Program-made: the position numbers and the translations under genes
The notes under the pieces: generated by a model
What the model was told of the DNA's origin: nothing
The model's input: only the letters and a program-made list of their open reading frames with translations
Databases searched by the model: none
Shown here: in pieces, positions 31,208-39,672 of the stretch
Layout: the number at the start of each line of letters is the position of its first letter
Position numbering within the stretch: position 1 is the first letter of the stretch
Assembly: GCF_024320865.1 (NCBI RefSeq)
Contig: NZ_JANDBD010000008.1
Location: forward strand, 248,001 to 312,000
Length of the DNA: 64,000 nucleotides
Direction of reading: 5' to 3'
Source of the DNA: Mycolicibacterium arenosum
Lineage (GTDB): Bacteria; Actinomycetota; Actinomycetes; Mycobacteriales; Mycobacteriaceae

Positions 31208-32298
31208 GCGTTGAACGCGTCCGGTGCGAGCATGCCCTGCAGCGACACCTCACGGGTGTAGGTGCTCGCGAACGTCGTCGTGAGTTCGGCGGCGACTCTC
31301 GCTTGAAGACGCCCGATCGTCTCGGCGCCCGAACGCTGCAGGAACGGGGTGAGCAGCCACCCGCCGATTCCCCACGCCATCCCGAAGTTCCTGATGAGCA
31401 CCGTCGGTCCCGTGTCGAGTGCGCCGTAGATGTACACCTGCTTGTGCACGGACGACCCGTACCGCGAGTACGTTGCGGTCGGCGATGCGGCGGCCGCGTC
31501 CTCCATACCGTTGAGGATCTGGCTCGCCAGCGTGCCACCGCCCGTGGCATCGAACGCCAGCGTCGCCGACGTCGCCGTGAGCGCGTCGACGAGATCCGCC
31601 TCGAACGACGGCGATGCCGAGTTGCACACGTGCACCGCGCCGAGCGAGCGGAGGATCTCCTCCTGTTCACTCTTGCGGACGATGTTGACGAGCGGAATCC
31701 CGTCCGCGAGGCAGATCTTGACGAGCATCTGGCCGAGATTCGACGCCGCGGCGGTGTGCACCAGTGCTGAATGCCCTTCGCTGCGCATGGTTTCCACCAT
31801 CCCCAGCGCGGTCAGCGGATTGACGAAGGACGACGCACCGTCCCGCGCTGTCGCCCCGTCGGGCAGGACCAGGCAGGCCGCGGCGGCCACCAACCGGTAC
31901 TGGGCGTACATCGCACCGCCCGCGATCGCGACGGTTCTCCCGAGCAGGCCCTGAGCCGCAGCCGAAGCACCCGCGGCGACCACCGTGCCCGCCCCCTCGT
32001 TGCCGACCGGCAGTGACTCCCCGATGCGCGCAGACAACCGCTCCACGCTGCCTGCGGCCAGCGGCGCGGTGACGACCGGACGCTCCGCCGTGCCCGTCAC
32101 GGTCGCAGCGGCCATGTCCGCGCTGGCGACCAGCAGGCCGAGGTCCGACGGGTTGATGGGTGCCGCTTCCACGCGGACCAGCACCTCGTCGACACCGGGA
32201 GTCGGCACCGGCACGTCGTGGAGCGACAGCTCCAACATCCCGTCCGCGGTGACCAGCGATCGCAGTTCCAGTGCCGTGGCGGGCAGTTCAACGGTCAT
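31162..32298 (-). CDS. Zinc-binding-dehydrogenase-family (MDR) oxidoreductase
   Basis: Medium-chain dehydrogenase/reductase of 378 residues. The N-terminal GroES-like fold shows VLVRVEAAPINPSDLGLLV and the GNEGAGTVVAAG glycine loop. The nucleotide-binding part has HTAAASNLGQMLVKICLADGIPLVNIVR. The cysteine ligands of structural zinc are missing, as is usual for quinone-oxidoreductase-like MDRs, so it should reduce a double bond or carbonyl with NAD(P)H. It begins 14 bases past the DUF2252 gene stop and could be cotranscribed with it. The substrate is unknown. Confidence 0.88.
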   Translation of the reverse strand: MTVELPATALELRSLVTADGMLELSLHDVPVPTPGVDEVLVRVEAAPINPSDLGLLVASADMAAATVTGTAERPVVTAPLAAGSVERLSARIGESLPVGNEGAGTVVAAGASAAAQGLLGRTVAIAGGAMYAQYRLVAAAACLVLPDGATARDGASSFVNPLTALGMVETMRSEGHSALVHTAAASNLGQMLVKICLADGIPLVNIVRKSEQEEILRSLGAVHVCNSASPSFEADLVDALTATSATLAFDATGGGTLASQILNGMEDAAAASPTATYSRYGSSVHKQVYIYGALDTGPTVLIRNFGMAWGIGGWLLTPFLQRSGAETIGRLQARVAAELTTTFASTYTREVSLQGMLAPDAFNAYNRRATGEKFLVTP

Positions 32299-32311
32299 CG
32301 TCGGACCCTAC

Positions 32312-33733
32312 TCAGACCCCGAGCTCGACGGGGAGCAGACCCCGGTCGACGGCCGAGACGAGCGCGGCGTGGTCGGCCTCGGTCTGATCCGCGTAGCGGC
32401 GGGCGAACGTGCAGAGCGCCTTGTCGACGCGATCCGATCCGCCCATGTACCCCGCGATCATCGAGGCACCACTGGTGCGTGCGTGGCCCTTGGCCAGGAG
32501 CTGCCCGACCACACCCGCGTAGTCGGTGAGCGCGGCTGCGTCGATGGCGTCCAACGGAATTCGGCCCTTCATGTTCCGGAACTGCCGCACGTAGTACTGG
32601 AGCCCGTCCATCGACGTCCAACCCAGCAGCGGATCGCTGACGGTCTGCAGCGACTGCTGGTACTCGACGACCCGCTGCCCCTGGTGTGCGTGCCAGGCCG
32701 ACTCGCCGTGCACGTGCCGTGCGAGGACCGACCGGCGGGCCTGCTTGAGTTGCAGGAACACGACGTCTTCGGGCGACGAACCCTCGAGCAGCGCGACGTA
32801 CGCCCGCAGCCCCACGCTCCCGACGCCGACGACCTTGTGCGCTACGTCGACGAGGGTGTAGCCGCCGAGCACGCGTCGCCAGTACGAGGGCAGCGTCTCG
32901 AGGTAGTCGTCGAGCGCTTCGGCCAGCGAATCCGCTTCGCGCGCAGGCAGTCGCGTGATCAGCGGCGGCTCCTCGACGATCTTCCGCACGCCGTCCACCT
33001 CGTGGGTGAACCGCGGCAGTGCGCGGTCGCCCGTGCGGTGCCGCGCCCGTTCCGCCGAGCGCGCGACCTCCGCCTGCAGCGGACCGGCGGTCTCCTCGGC
33101 CAGGCGGTCGACGTCCAGGCGGATGAACGAACGGGTGAACAGCGGCAGATCCGCCAGCCGTCGCAGTTCGTACCGGTACGACGCGACACACGACCGCACC
33201 GCCCGCGCGCAGTGCGTCTCCGACGCGCCGTTGTGCCGCCCCGCGACCCAGATGCTCGCGACCAGCCGGCGCAGGTCCCACTCCCAGCTTCCGGGATGCG
33301 CCTCGTCGAAGTCGTTGAGGTCGATCACCAGATCGCGCTCGGGCGACGCGTAGAACCCGAAGTTGCCGAAATGCGAGTCGCCGCAGACAACGGGCGTGAT
33401 GCCGGTGGCGGGCAGATGCGCGACGTCCTCGGCCATCACCACCGCGGTGCCGCGCAGGAAACCGTACGGCGACTCGACCATTCGGCCCACCCGGATGGGG
33501 ATCAGCCGGTCCACGCGGCCCTTGTGGCTGGCGTTGATGAGATCCACCGGGTCGGGACGACCAGCCGGTGCCGTCCAGTCGGCCAACGACTTACGGGGCA
33601 CCTTCTTGCGCAGCCCCTTACCCAGCGCGTAGCGCTCCGCACGGGTGACCGGGCGTTGCCGCAGCGAACGATAGGTCTGCCCGTCGGCGTCGGCGAGCAC
33701 GGTGTGCACGCCGGCCGCCGAGTTGCCGTTCAT
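32312..33733 (-). CDS. DUF2252 protein
   Basis: Protein of 473 residues with the DUF2252 hallmarks: CGDSHFGNFGFYASPERDLVIDLNDFDEAHPG near residue 115 (the GD-H-xx-N and D-x-N-D-F-D pattern of a phosphotransferase-like fold), and VGVGSVGLRAYVALLEG further on. DUF2252 relates in fold to aminoglycoside phosphotransferases, but no biochemical activity is established. ATG 33733 was chosen because the family homology starts soon after it; the open frame continues upstream without homology. It is divergent from the cyclic-nucleotide-binding protein at 33858. Confidence 0.88.
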   Translation of the reverse strand: MNGNSAAGVHTVLADADGQTYRSLRQRPVTRAERYALGKGLRKKVPRKSLADWTAPAGRPDPVDLINASHKGRVDRLIPIRVGRMVESPYGFLRGTAVVMAEDVAHLPATGITPVVCGDSHFGNFGFYASPERDLVIDLNDFDEAHPGSWEWDLRRLVASIWVAGRHNGASETHCARAVRSCVASYRYELRRLADLPLFTRSFIRLDVDRLAEETAGPLQAEVARSAERARHRTGDRALPRFTHEVDGVRKIVEEPPLITRLPAREADSLAEALDDYLETLPSYWRRVLGGYTLVDVAHKVVGVGSVGLRAYVALLEGSSPEDVVFLQLKQARRSVLARHVHGESAWHAHQGQRVVEYQQSLQTVSDPLLGWTSMDGLQYYVRQFRNMKGRIPLDAIDAAALTDYAGVVGQLLAKGHARTSGASMIAGYMGGSDRVDKALCTFARRYADQTEADHAALVSAVDRGLLPVELGV

Positions 33734-33857
33734 AGTGCAGTGATACCCGATGGACGTGATGACCACGGCACGAATCCCACTGATCCGGACGTTCCGGCGA
33801 GCGCCCCCGCTACGCTCCACGACGTCGGGATCACAACACGGAGTCGGGAGCCGAGCC

Positions 33858-34322
33858 ATGGACAACCGCAAGTACGCGCGTGAGGCGGAGGCCGCCCGAG
33901 CCCTGGAGATCGAGGAGGACGCCCGCCGGCTACGGGATTTCCCCACCTTCGCGGAGTTCTCCGACGAGGACCTGAAGCGCCTGGTGCAAGCGGCTCATCG
34001 GACCTCGACATCGGGGCCGTGGCCGCTGATCCGGGAGCAGACACCGTCGGACTCCTGCTACATCCTGCTGAGCGGGGAGGTCGGGGTGTACGTCGGACAG
34101 GACCGCGTCGCGCTGGTGGGACCGGGCGAGGTGATCGGCGAATCGGCACTGCTTCGCGGCAAGCTGCGCAGTGCGACGGTGACGACCACCGGACGGGCCG
34201 AGGTGCTGCACGTGACGCGGGACGACCTCAACCGCCTGCTGGACGAGATACCCGCGCTGCGCGCCGCGATGGACGCGACCGTCGCGCGCCACGCTCCCGG
34301 GGCAACCGCCGAGCCGGGTTAA
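33858..34322 (+). CDS. Stand-alone cyclic-nucleotide-binding-domain protein
   Basis: Protein of 154 residues consisting of a helical start followed by a CNMP-binding fold (PTFAEFSDEDLKRLV, SCYILLSGEVGVYVG, GPGEVIGESALLRG with the phosphate-binding-cassette-like GESALL, and RAEVLHVTRDDLNRLL). No DNA-binding helix-turn-helix follows, so it is not a CRP-type regulator; it may bind cAMP or another small ligand and regulate a partner. It leads a likely operon with a DUF35 protein 13 bases downstream and a thiolase, an unexpected company. Confidence 0.8.
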   Translation: MDNRKYAREAEAARALEIEEDARRLRDFPTFAEFSDEDLKRLVQAAHRTSTSGPWPLIREQTPSDSCYILLSGEVGVYVGQDRVALVGPGEVIGESALLRGKLRSATVTTTGRAEVLHVTRDDLNRLLDEIPALRAAMDATVARHAPGATAEPG

Positions 34323-34335
34323 CAAGGAGGTGCAC

Positions 34336-34749
34336 ATGGCCGGGCGCATTCCCCTGGTCGACTATCTGGTGCTCGACGGTGACGAACCGCATCTGGTCGC
34401 GCAGGAGTGCACGAACTGCAGCGCCCGGTTCTTCGACCGCCGCAACGCGTGCGCGAACTGTTTCGCGAGTGAGTTCACCACCGTGCCCATCCCGACCGAG
34501 GGCACCGTGCGCGCGTTCACGATCGTCGCCTTCGCGGCACCGGGTATTCCCACGCCGTTCGTGGCGGCCGTCGTCGACTGCGGCGGAACCCAGGTGCGCG
34601 CCAACCTGGTCAACGTCGAACCGGACCCCGAGCACGTCCACGACGGGATGAGGGTGCGGCTCACCACCCAGTCGATCGGAACCGACACCGAGGGCACGGA
34701 GGCGATGGGGTTCGGCTTCGAGCCCCTGACGAAGGAGGACCGGCGATGA
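34336..34749 (+). CDS. DUF35 Zn-ribbon/OB-fold protein
   Basis: Protein of 137 residues with a rubredoxin-like Zn ribbon (CTNCSARFF...ACANCF, four cysteines) and an OB fold (VRAFTIVAF and later strands). Such proteins partner thiolases of the SCP-x/lipid-transfer type in steroid and fatty-acid catabolism. The ATG at 34336 was selected over GTG 34330 because AAGGAGG at 34324-34330 lies at the right distance. Its stop overlaps the thiolase start (ATGA). Confidence 0.9.
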   Translation: MAGRIPLVDYLVLDGDEPHLVAQECTNCSARFFDRRNACANCFASEFTTVPIPTEGTVRAFTIVAFAAPGIPTPFVAAVVDCGGTQVRANLVNVEPDPEHVHDGMRVRLTTQSIGTDTEGTEAMGFGFEPLTKEDRR

Positions 34750-35954
34750 GCGCGAGCGACGAGGTCTGGATCCTCGGAATTCAGATGACCAGGTTCGGCA
34801 AGCACCCGGACTTGGACACCGTCGATCTCGCGGCGCAGGCCGCCACCGGTGCGCTGTCGGATGCGGGCGTCACGATGGCCGACATCGGCGTGCTCGCGGC
34901 GGGGAATCTCATGAACGCGAGTGCCGGTATCGGACAACAGCTTCAGAAGCAGATCGGCCAGACCGGCATACCGGTCTACAACGTCGCCAACGCGTGTGCG
35001 ACCGGGGCCACCGCACTGCGGACCGCGATCATGGCGGTGAAGGCCGGCGAGGTCGACTACGGACTGGCCGTCGGAGTCGAGAAGCTCTCGGGCGCGGGCC
35101 TTCTCGCGGGAGGCTCGAGGAAGAAGGACACCGACACCTGGACGCCAGCCGGCCGGTACGGCGCGGTCGCACCGATCGACGGACGCATCGGCACTGAGAC
35201 CATGCCGGGGGTGTTCGCCCAGATCGGCATGGAGTACGGCCACAAGTACGGCGGCACCAGCTTCGAGTTGTTCGCCAGGATCAGCGAGAAGAACCACGCC
35301 CACTCCACCCTGAATCCCCTTGCGTCGTACCAGAAGAGATTCACCCTGGAGCAGATCATGAACGACGTCATGATCGCCTACCCCAACACGCGACCGATGT
35401 GCTCCGCCAACTGCGACGGTGCCGCCGCCGCCGTGGTGTGCAACGGCGAGACGCTCAAATCGCTGTCACTCGAACAACGACGACGCGCGGTGAAGGTGTC
35501 CGCGTCGGTGCTCACGACCGATCCCTACGAGGAGGGCTGCCAGGTCCTGCCGAACGTCAACACGCTCACACGCAAGGCGGCCGCCATCGCCTACGACCAG
35601 GCCGGCGTGGGCCCCGGCGACCTGGACCTGGTCGAGCTCCACGACTGCTTCGCGACGGCCGAACTGGTGCACTACGACAACCTCATGCTGTGTGAAACCG
35701 GCGGCGCCGCAGACTTCTTCAACTCCGGCGCGACGTGGCGGGACGGCACGACGCCGGTGAACGTCTCGGGTGGGCTGGAGTCGAAGGGACACCCGATCGC
35801 CGCCACGGGGATCGCCAACATCTGGGAGGTCTGTCACCACCTGCGCGGTGAGGCGGGCGACCGGCAGATCGAGGGCGCGACGGTGGGCCTCGCGCACGTG
35901 ATCGGGCTGGGCTCGGCGTGCGGAGTGCACATTCTGAAGCGCTCAGCGGCCTGA
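34746..35954 (+). CDS. Thiolase (SCP-x/lipid-transfer type)
   Basis: Thiolase-superfamily enzyme of 402 residues, with the nucleophile Cys in YNVANACATGATALR, the ELHDCFATAELVHY helix, and GGLESKGHPIAATG holding the catalytic His. Together with the overlapping DUF35 partner it should act as an acyl-CoA C-acetyltransferase or aldolase-type lyase in beta-oxidation of a branched or steroid side chain. Its end abuts the SDR end on the other strand (1 base between). The exact substrate is not visible. Confidence 0.92.
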   Translation: MSASDEVWILGIQMTRFGKHPDLDTVDLAAQAATGALSDAGVTMADIGVLAAGNLMNASAGIGQQLQKQIGQTGIPVYNVANACATGATALRTAIMAVKAGEVDYGLAVGVEKLSGAGLLAGGSRKKDTDTWTPAGRYGAVAPIDGRIGTETMPGVFAQIGMEYGHKYGGTSFELFARISEKNHAHSTLNPLASYQKRFTLEQIMNDVMIAYPNTRPMCSANCDGAAAAVVCNGETLKSLSLEQRRRAVKVSASVLTTDPYEEGCQVLPNVNTLTRKAAAIAYDQAGVGPGDLDLVELHDCFATAELVHYDNLMLCETGGAADFFNSGATWRDGTTPVNVSGGLESKGHPIAATGIANIWEVCHHLRGEAGDRQIEGATVGLAHVIGLGSACGVHILKRSAA

Positions 35955-35955
35955 G

Positions 35956-37374
35956 CTACCAGTTGCTCGGCGAGTAGTCCTTCAGGAAGCAACCGTGCAG
36001 ATCCTCGCCCGACTCCCCGCGAACGATCGGGTCGTACACGCGGGCGGCGCCGTCGACGAGGTCGAGCGGCGCGTGGAAACCCTCGTCGGCGAGCCGCAGC
36101 TTCGTCGGGTGCGGTCGCTCGTCGGTGATCCAGCCGGTGTCGACGGCGGTCATGAGAATGCCGTCCTGCGCCAGCATCTCGGCGGCACTGGTCCGCGTGA
36201 GCATGTTCAGCGCGGCCTTCGCCATGTTGGTGTGCGGATGGCCCGGCCCCTTGTACGCGCGGCTGAACTGGCCCTCCATCGCCGACACGTTCACGACGTA
36301 CTTGCGGCGCGCGGATGCCGCCGCCATCGCCGGGCGCAGCCGGCTCACCAGGATGAACGGCGCGGTCTGATTGCACAGCTGAACCTCGAGCAGTTCCATC
36401 GCGTCGACCTCGTCCACCCGCTGGGTCCAGCTGTTCACCGACGCCGTGTCGGGTAGCAGGCCGCCGGCGTCGATCGCCGTTCCCGCTTCGATCCGGTCCG
36501 GGGACGCGCTGCGGGCGGTGAGCGCGAGCGATGTCACCGCGTGCGGATCGGGGTGCTGCGACAGGCTCCCCGCGAGCGCTGCCGGATGCGCGTCGCTGAC
36601 GCGGTCGAAGGTAACGACGTCGACCAACTCGGGTGGCGGGGTGCGCTCCCCCTCGACGAGCGCGGCGTAGGAGCCCGGCGCGCGGCGCACGGTCTGGGCG
36701 GCGTTGTTGATCAGGATGTCCAGCGGACCCTGCGCGGCGACGTTGTCCGCGAGCGCGACGACCTGAGCCGGGTCGCGCAGGTCGATGCCCACGATGCGAA
36801 GCCGGTGCAGCCAGTCGGCGCTGTCGTCCATGGCGGCGAAGCGGCGTACGGCGTCGTTCGGAAACCGGGTCGTGATGGTCGTGTGCGCGCCGTCGCGCAG
36901 CAGTCGCAGCGCGATGTACATGCCGATCTTGGCGCGGCCTCCGGTGAGCAGGGCGGTCCTGCCGGTGAGGTCCGTCCGGGCGTCGCGCTTGGCCCGGTTG
37001 AAGGCGGCGCACTCCGGGCAGAGTTGGTGGTAGAAGGCGTCGACCACCGTGTGGTGCTTCTTGCAGATGTAGCACGCCCGCGACCGGAGCAGCGTGCCCG
37101 CACTGGCCCCGACCGCGTTGGACACCAGCGGCAGGCCCGCCGTCTCGTCGTCGATGCGTCCGGGTGCGCCGGTGGCGGTGGCGGCGATGACGGCACGGTC
37201 GGCAGCGGCCACCGCGTCGCGCTTGGCGGTGCGGCGGGCCTTCTTGACCGACTTGAAGATGCCCGCGGTGGCTCGCCGCACGGCGACGGCATCGGGATGT
37301 TCGGGCGGCAACGACTCGATCTCGGCCAGCACCTGCAGGCACGTGTCGAGCTTCTCCGGGTCGATCGCGTTCAC
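35956..37374 (-). CDS. SDR oxidoreductase with N-terminal zinc ribbon
   Basis: Protein of 472 residues. An N-terminal region of about 135 residues includes a zinc-ribbon-like CYIC...CPEC segment with a His pair (about 99-125). A Rossmann domain follows (TGRTALLTGGRAKIG, glycine-rich loop). The SDR active-site serine appears in NVSAMEGQF, but the usual Tyr of YxxxK is absent: the lysine of NMAKAAL is preceded by THr-type residues (HTNMAK), and the nearest Tyr is 12 residues upstream (RAYKG). So the catalytic mechanism may differ from classical SDRs. Length is nearly double that of a simple SDR. Convergent with the thiolase gene. Confidence 0.8.
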   Translation of the reverse strand: MNAIDPEKLDTCLQVLAEIESLPPEHPDAVAVRRATAGIFKSVKKARRTAKRDAVAAADRAVIAATATGAPGRIDDETAGLPLVSNAVGASAGTLLRSRACYICKKHHTVVDAFYHQLCPECAAFNRAKRDARTDLTGRTALLTGGRAKIGMYIALRLLRDGAHTTITTRFPNDAVRRFAAMDDSADWLHRLRIVGIDLRDPAQVVALADNVAAQGPLDILINNAAQTVRRAPGSYAALVEGERTPPPELVDVVTFDRVSDAHPAALAGSLSQHPDPHAVTSLALTARSASPDRIEAGTAIDAGGLLPDTASVNSWTQRVDEVDAMELLEVQLCNQTAPFILVSRLRPAMAAASARRKYVVNVSAMEGQFSRAYKGPGHPHTNMAKAALNMLTRTSAAEMLAQDGILMTAVDTGWITDERPHPTKLRLADEGFHAPLDLVDGAARVYDPIVRGESGEDLHGCFLKDYSPSNW

Positions 37375-37433
37375 GCAGGCAGAGTACGGCGAGGGGGACG
37401 CCGATACGAAACGAGCGACGCCGGCCGACCGCC

Positions 37434-38147
37434 CTAGCTCGCGACGTAGATCGTGTTGGTCGAGTGCCCGCCGGTCAGCGGGTTCGGGAATCGGACGACG
37501 GACGCCTCGGATCGGTCGAACACCCCGGCGAGGACGGCCTCGAAGTCGGCGTCGGGTGGATCATCGGACCACAGCGCGAAGACGCCGCCGGGATGCAGGT
37601 GCCTGCGCAGCGTCTCGAGACCCGCAGGCGTGTAGAAGCCGCCGTGGCTCGCGTGCAGGTGGTGTCGGGGGGTGTGGTCGATGTCGAGGAGGACGACGTC
37701 GAAGCGCCGGCCCGGTGCCTGCGGGTCGAAGCCGGTGTCGCTGGCGGTCATCGCGAAGAAGTCGCCCTGCTGCAAGCGGACTCGCGGATCCGAGGCCAGT
37801 TCGGCGGTATCGGGAAGCAACTCGCGTTCATGCCAGCCGATCACCTCGCCGAGCGCCTCCACCACGACGAGCGACTGCACGCGGGGGTCGCCGAGCGCCG
37901 CCTGCGCGGTGTAGCCGAGCCCCAGTCCCCCGACGACGACGTCCAGGTCGGCACCGGCGGCCCTGGCCAGGCCCAGCCGCGCGAGCGCCACCTCGCCCGC
38001 GGTGAACAGGCTCGACATCAGGAACTCATCGCCGAGCTTGACCTCGTACACGTCGATCTTCAGGGTCGGCTCGACGCGCCTGCGCAGGCTGATGACCCCC
38101 ATGGGCGTTTCGGACCAGTCGAGTTCCTCGAAGCGAGGTCTCACCAC
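37434..38147 (-). CDS. Spermidine-synthase-like methyltransferase-fold protein
   Basis: Protein of 237 residues with a Rossmann methyltransferase fold: DVVVGGLGLGYTAQAAL (the cofactor glycine loop), VVVEALGEVIGWH, RVRLQQGDFF and FDVVLLDIDHTPRHHL. This is the pattern of polyamine aminopropyltransferases (spermidine synthases), though it is short and lacks the N-terminal beta-barrel part, so the substrate may differ. Start is the GTG at 38147. It ends 7 bases past the cutinase gene start region on the same strand and follows the cutinase gene by 7 bases. Confidence 0.8.
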   Translation of the reverse strand: MVRPRFEELDWSETPMGVISLRRRVEPTLKIDVYEVKLGDEFLMSSLFTAGEVALARLGLARAAGADLDVVVGGLGLGYTAQAALGDPRVQSLVVVEALGEVIGWHERELLPDTAELASDPRVRLQQGDFFAMTASDTGFDPQAPGRRFDVVLLDIDHTPRHHLHASHGGFYTPAGLETLRRHLHPGGVFALWSDDPPDADFEAVLAGVFDRSEASVVRFPNPLTGGHSTNTIYVAS

Positions 38148-38154
38148 GCCGAAC

Positions 38155-39090
38155 TCACGGCAGGCCGGTCAAGATCGACGGGTCGATCCCCTGGCCGGCG
38201 GCGGAGCCGGGCGGCTGCCCGTACCCCGGCGCCTGTGAACCACGAGTCGACGCCGACGCGTCCCACCCCGGCGGCATGTGATCGGAGCCCAGCGGCGGCG
38301 AGGCGTAGACAGGCGCCTCAGAAGCGGGCCCCGGCAGCTGTCCGTAACCCGTCGACGGCCCTACGCCGGGCACCGCCTGGCCCGTGCCCGCCGACAACTT
38401 GGAGGCCACGAAAGCGGCTGCCTGCGTGGTGTACGAGGGGACGTAGCCGTCGGTGTGCCCGCTCCATTCGTTGCCGGGCCCCGCATGACAGATCGGATCG
38501 GCGGGGTTGCAGAGGTCGATCCCCTTCCCGGCGAACATCGCGGACTGCGAAGGCAGCTTGGTACCCGAGCGGTTCGCGACGTTCCCGAAGGTGGCGATCG
38601 CCGCCACATTGGCGGCGAACGACGAAGGCAGAGACGCGCCCCATGCGATTCCGACGATGGGATTGCCTGCGACGATGTTGACGACGTTCGCGCCCTGCGA
38701 GTATCCGCCCAACACGATCTTGGTCTCCGGGCACGACGCCGCGGTTGCCTTGATGCGCTTGATCGCGTCCTTGGCGCCGTCTCCGCTGCCCAGCTGCAGC
38801 TTGCCCGCGTCGTAGTCCACCGCGTAGGTCGCGATGTTCAGGCCGACGGCCTGCTTACGCAGTGAGTCCGCGAAGGCGTCGCCGACCGCCCCCATCCCCT
38901 CGGGTTCGTCCGTGCCGCGCGCGAAAATCACCTCGGCGTCGGCGCAGTCGGCGGCGGACGCGACCGGCACCGCGTTCGGAGTCACGAGCTGAACGGCGAC
39001 GATGGTCAGCACGGCAGCGCTGCGGCCGACCCAGCGACCCGCCGACCGCCTGTTCGTCGCCTGCGAGCTACGCCCGCATTGAGGAAGCAT
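38155..39090 (-). CDS. Cutinase-family secreted esterase
   Basis: Secreted protein of 311 residues with a signal peptide (basic start, hydrophobic segment to about residue 46, ASA-type cleavage). The cutinase catalytic triad is present: nucleophile in VLGGYSQGANVV, Asp in CNPADPICHAG, His in GNEWSGHTDGYVP. Two cysteine pairs fit the family. The C-terminal 70 residues are Pro/Gly/Ser-rich and look like a linker or wall-interacting tail. Mycobacterial cutinase-like (Culp) enzymes hydrolyse ester lipids outside the cell. The single-gene unit lies directly downstream of ssrA on the same strand. Confidence 0.92.
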   Translation of the reverse strand: MLPQCGRSSQATNRRSAGRWVGRSAAVLTIVAVQLVTPNAVPVASAADCADAEVIFARGTDEPEGMGAVGDAFADSLRKQAVGLNIATYAVDYDAGKLQLGSGDGAKDAIKRIKATAASCPETKIVLGGYSQGANVVNIVAGNPIVGIAWGASLPSSFAANVAAIATFGNVANRSGTKLPSQSAMFAGKGIDLCNPADPICHAGPGNEWSGHTDGYVPSYTTQAAAFVASKLSAGTGQAVPGVGPSTGYGQLPGPASEAPVYASPPLGSDHMPPGWDASASTRGSQAPGYGQPPGSAAGQGIDPSILTGLP

Positions 39091-39188
39091 GAGCCGAATC
39101 TATCTCTTCGCCAGGAGAAATGCACCATCGGCGACAGATCATGAACTTTCCAGCGAAGTTCGAGAACCGCGCACCCAGAGAAACGAGA

Positions 39189-39218
39189 AGCGGGCCAGAG
39201 CTGTCACTCTGGCCCGCT
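39189..39218 (-). terminator. Intrinsic terminator of ssrA
   Basis: A 12-base-pair perfect stem (AGCGGGCCAGAG and complement) with a 6-base loop begins 9 bases beyond the tmRNA 3' end. On the minus strand it is followed by TCTCGTTTC. It separates ssrA from the cutinase gene. Confidence 0.85.
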
Positions 39219-39226
39219 CTCAATCC

Positions 39227-39594
39227 GGTGGAGCTGCCGGGAATCGAACCCGGGTCCAACGGCATTCCCTCTAGGCTTCTCCGTGCGCAGTTCGCTAGGC
39301 CTCTACTCGGATCTCCTGATCACGCGAACAAGTCAGGATGACGATCCCAGTCGCTGTTTGATGTCCCCGTACATCCCGCGACCGGACGTATGGGTGGGTC
39401 CCTCTAGATGACGTTAGGAACCGGGCCGAGGGCGCTCCCGGGCTAACGGACCAGCTGTCGCTTAGGCAGCGAGAGCGTAGTCGCGCTGATTGGAATCGGC
39501 GCTTAATTGGTTGCAACGACGCTTACGGTGGTCTCTTGCCTGCACCGGCACGCTTCCCTGGATTCGATGCGCGATGTCGAAGCCGTTCAGCCCC
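39227..39594 (-). ncRNA. ssrA: Transfer-messenger RNA (tmRNA)
   Basis: RNA of 368 bases. The 5' end GGGGCTG pairs with the 3' CAGCTCC to form the acceptor stem, and the T-arm GGTTCGATTCC lies near the 3' end. The tag reading frame (39500 to 39462) encodes ADSNQRDYALAA, ending in TAA, the mycobacterial ALAA proteolysis signal. The genome shows ACC rather than a full ACCA after the stem, so CCA is completed post-transcriptionally. Pseudoknot-like GC-rich segments lie between tag and 3' end. A terminator follows at once. Upstream, TAAACT is a possible -10 element. Its protein partner smpB lies about 4 kb away on the same strand. Confidence 0.97.
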
Positions 39595-39672
39595 TCGCAC
39601 CCCCGCCGACCTTCGGCAGGATCTCCTAGTTTACCGAGGTATACGACAAAGACCAGCCATTGGTTATTCCGG

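Noticed and set aside
30987..31670. Minus-strand Arg-rich frame overlapping the MDR gene
   Set aside because: The MDR frame on the same strand is a clear family member; this one lacks any motif.
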